Below are positions 60,027 through 61,685 of a stretch of DNA of 61,685 nt, one piece after another (positions within the stretch are counted from its first letter, which is position 1; every line of letters starts with the position of its first letter). Both the position numbers and the translations under genes were made by a program. The notes under the pieces were generated by a model. That model was given only the letters and a program-made list of their open reading frames with translations. It did not search any database and had not been told where the DNA came from. The DNA comes from Nostoc sp. FACHB-152 (lineage in GTDB: Bacteria > Cyanobacteriota > Cyanobacteriia > Cyanobacteriales > Nostocaceae): NCBI RefSeq assembly GCF_014697475.1, contig NZ_JACJRV010000040.1, positions 1 through 61,685 of the forward strand, read 5' to 3'.

Positions 60027-61499
60027 ATGCCCACTTACGAAACCAGCACCTACGACCCCCGTAAAGCTGAATGGGATGGTATAAAAATCGACCAATGGGA
60101 ACCATCTAAATGGAAGCAGTGGAAAGCAAAACAACCTGCATCAGATGAGTCTGCCAAGATAGAACGAGAATATTTAAGAATAAAATATGTTATTGGGCAA
60201 ACTAACTCTGCATTAAGTTTAGAAAAAGTTAAAGTTAAACTTAAATTAACTAGTCATAAAACTATAGGTTTACAAGGGACATTTCCTTGTAGACCTGGTG
60301 AGATTGGAAAGAAAGGAAGTCCTAATAAACAATATACCATTTCCTGTGGTTTTGCTGCTAATGACACTGGTATAAAAATGGCGGTTTTAAAAGCCAGAGA
60401 ATTGGACTTATTATTAATCACAAAACAATTTCAATGGACTCCAGAATTACTTGGGAAACAAGCACAAAAATTAGAAGCAACAGAGGCAGAAAAGTCTACC
60501 AAGCTCATTAGTGAATTGATTCAAGAATATGAGCAACAATTTTGGAAAACTCACGAACAGAATCGGCAAGGAATACGTACCTGGGAAACTCATTATTTGC
60601 GTCATCTGAAAAAGCTACCGCAAGATCTACCCATGTCTGCCCAAGCTTTAGAAGTGGCGTTAGAAAGAACTAAACCGAATACATCATCTAGATTTTTTTT
60701 GGTTTGGCAGTTGAAAAAGTTTTGTGAGTTTTGCGGAATTAAAAATTTTCAAACAATTTATAGTTACGCTACGCCTAAACCTACACCAACAATTCGGAAA
60801 GTCCCTACCGATGAGGAGATTATTCAAGGCTTTATTAAAATTGGCAGTCCATTATCGGTATATGCTAGTAGAGAAAATTTGACAGAACCAGAGCAATGGC
60901 AATGGGCATATGGGATGTTAGCTACTTATGGCTTAAGACCTCATGAATTATTTGCTGTGGATATAGAAGCTTTTATCGACTCAACAAATACTTTTCATTT
61001 AGTTACTTTAAATCCTAGCCTAACAGAAGGCACTAAAACGGGTGAACGCAGTTGTGGAATTCCGCCAATACATCCTCATTGGATAGAATTATTTGATTTA
61101 AAAAAAGTTAAATTGCCTTATAACGAAGGAACTCTGAGTAATAAAACTGCAAAACTACAAATTAAATTTAGAAATGCTGTTGTAGGCTTTAAACCCTATG
61201 ATTTACGCCATGCCTATGCACTCCGTGGTCATCGATTAAGAGTACCTATCAAAACAATGGCTGATTACATGGGTCATACAGTACAGGAGCATACTAAAAC
61301 TTACCAAAGATGGATGAATGAGGATGCTAATTTAGCAATTTATAAGGAAGTGGTCATTCATAGACAAGGCACAACTAAAGAGGCTTTGCAGGACAGAATT
61401 AAAGAATTAGAAGCAAAAAATATAGCTTTAAAAGCTGAAAATGCTACTCTCAAAGGTCTATTGGTTAAGCATCAATTAGGGGAATTACTTAATCAATAA
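60027..61499 (+). CDS. XisA/XisC-like tyrosine recombinase
   Basis: A 490-residue site-specific recombinase. The Arg I box is ATYGLRPHEL, box II reads YDLRHAYALR with Tyr in the usual first His position, then MADYMGHTVQEHTKTYQRW gives the His and nucleophilic Tyr. I recall this R-Y-R-Y set from XisA and XisC, which excise the nifD and hupL elements during heterocyst differentiation, and the length is similar. The C-terminal 40 residues (LQDRIKELEAKNIALKAENA) form a clear coiled coil. It lies near parA and the xisI remnant at the right edge of the window. Whether it serves a developmentally excised element cannot be told without the flank. Confidence 0.87.
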   Translation: MPTYETSTYDPRKAEWDGIKIDQWEPSKWKQWKAKQPASDESAKIEREYLRIKYVIGQTNSALSLEKVKVKLKLTSHKTIGLQGTFPCRPGEIGKKGSPNKQYTISCGFAANDTGIKMAVLKARELDLLLITKQFQWTPELLGKQAQKLEATEAEKSTKLISELIQEYEQQFWKTHEQNRQGIRTWETHYLRHLKKLPQDLPMSAQALEVALERTKPNTSSRFFLVWQLKKFCEFCGIKNFQTIYSYATPKPTPTIRKVPTDEEIIQGFIKIGSPLSVYASRENLTEPEQWQWAYGMLATYGLRPHELFAVDIEAFIDSTNTFHLVTLNPSLTEGTKTGERSCGIPPIHPHWIELFDLKKVKLPYNEGTLSNKTAKLQIKFRNAVVGFKPYDLRHAYALRGHRLRVPIKTMADYMGHTVQEHTKTYQRWMNEDANLAIYKEVVIHRQGTTKEALQDRIKELEAKNIALKAENATLKGLLVKHQLGELLNQ

Positions 61500-61685
61500 A
61501 TGTCATGAGGGAGGGAATAGGCAATAGGCAATAGCTAATACCGTTTCACTTTAAGTTTGATACAAATAGGCCGCAGGGGGGGCAGCTTTCAAGGGCAGGT
61601 TTTTTGTTTAAGCAGAAGAGAAAGTGGTGGGACATCTCCAAGATTCAGGGAAGAAGCTACCAACAGGCAAAGGTTGACCAAGTAA
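61500..61685. other. Right edge: repeats after the recombinase gene
   Basis: Begins with AATAGGCAATAGGCAATAGC heptamers (about 61518-61537), then TACCGTTTCACTTTAAG and a G-rich tract. No complete gene is visible; the minus strand may enter a gene or element that extends past the edge. Confidence 0.4.

Noticed and set aside
57830-61685. Core att sequences of the nifD and hupL elements
   Set aside because: I looked for the recalled cores GGATTACTCCG and CACAGCAGTTATATGG near the recombinase and did not find them.

Overview
The window looks like chromosome of a filamentous, probably heterocyst-forming cyanobacterium of the Nostoc/Anabaena group. The evidence is the many GCGATCGC (HIP1) sites, psbZ, a cyanobacterial-type hfq beside dapF, a desC-desA-desB desaturase cluster, a chlorophyllide 8-vinyl reductase (BciB type), a small NDH-1 subunit, GH100 invertases, heptamer repeats of the TTGACTA/TTGACCA kind, a broken xisI and a XisA/XisC-like recombinase. 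No database search was possible; all names come from motifs and recalled family features.

Layout. 1-6.8 kb: acetate kinase, an RnfD-like membrane protein paired with a DUF2330 protein, a 2TM protein, aquaporin Z and a sigma-factor-like protein. 6.8-13.5 kb: a long intergenic region with a perfect 42-bp palindrome, then a 1954-residue TamB-like protein with 210-bp internal tandem repeats. 13.6-20.3 kb: pterin carbinolamine dehydratase, a Coq4-family protein with two FNR-type boxes upstream, the Crp/Fnr regulator that probably reads them, and two tandem sensor kinases, one with a degenerate ATP-binding domain. 20.9-28.3 kb: dapF and hfq (divergent), a KefB-type antiporter, an intact and a truncated Uma2 gene, and a DHH-CBS-tRNA nucleotidyltransferase. 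28.6-36.9 kb: psbZ, ribH, tRNA-Gly(GCC), a zinc-ribbon membrane protein in an operon with a ProA homologue lacking the catalytic cysteine, desC-desA-desB, and a PLP enzyme of the methionine gamma-lyase/aluminium-resistance family.

36.9-43.3 kb is accessory DNA. It holds a GxxExxY gene bounded by perfect 15-bp inverted repeats, bciB, an orphan HicB-like protein, a DUF29 protein and a three-gene cassette: two small secreted or membrane proteins and a protein combining a Gly/Ala-rich membrane region, a seven-blade WD40 propeller and a terminal J domain. 43.5-46.7 kb carries two GH100 invertases in tandem; the second has His in place of the catalytic acid Asp. 46.8-56.6 kb is mostly housekeeping: rsmB, a TerB-like protein, a Psb35-like protein, an old yellow enzyme, YjbQ, a Nif3-like protein, an MBL/beta-CASP protein and ndhP. 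56.9-61.5 kb again looks mobile: ParA plus a ribbon-helix-helix partner behind an AT-rich iteron-like array, an xisI pseudogene, a lone PD-(D/E)XK protein, a GerMN lipoprotein and a large tyrosine recombinase with R-Y-R-Y-type motifs.

Strongest leads: (1) the Crp/Fnr-Coq4 unit, where the regulator's recognition helix (E-x-x-S-R) matches a perfect TTGAT-N4-ATCAA site in front of coq4; (2) the secreted-protein/WD40-J cassette, in which a P-x12-Y-G hydrophobic module occurs three times across two proteins; (3) four apparent pseudoenzymes or altered enzymes (histidine kinase, ProA, invertase, XisI).
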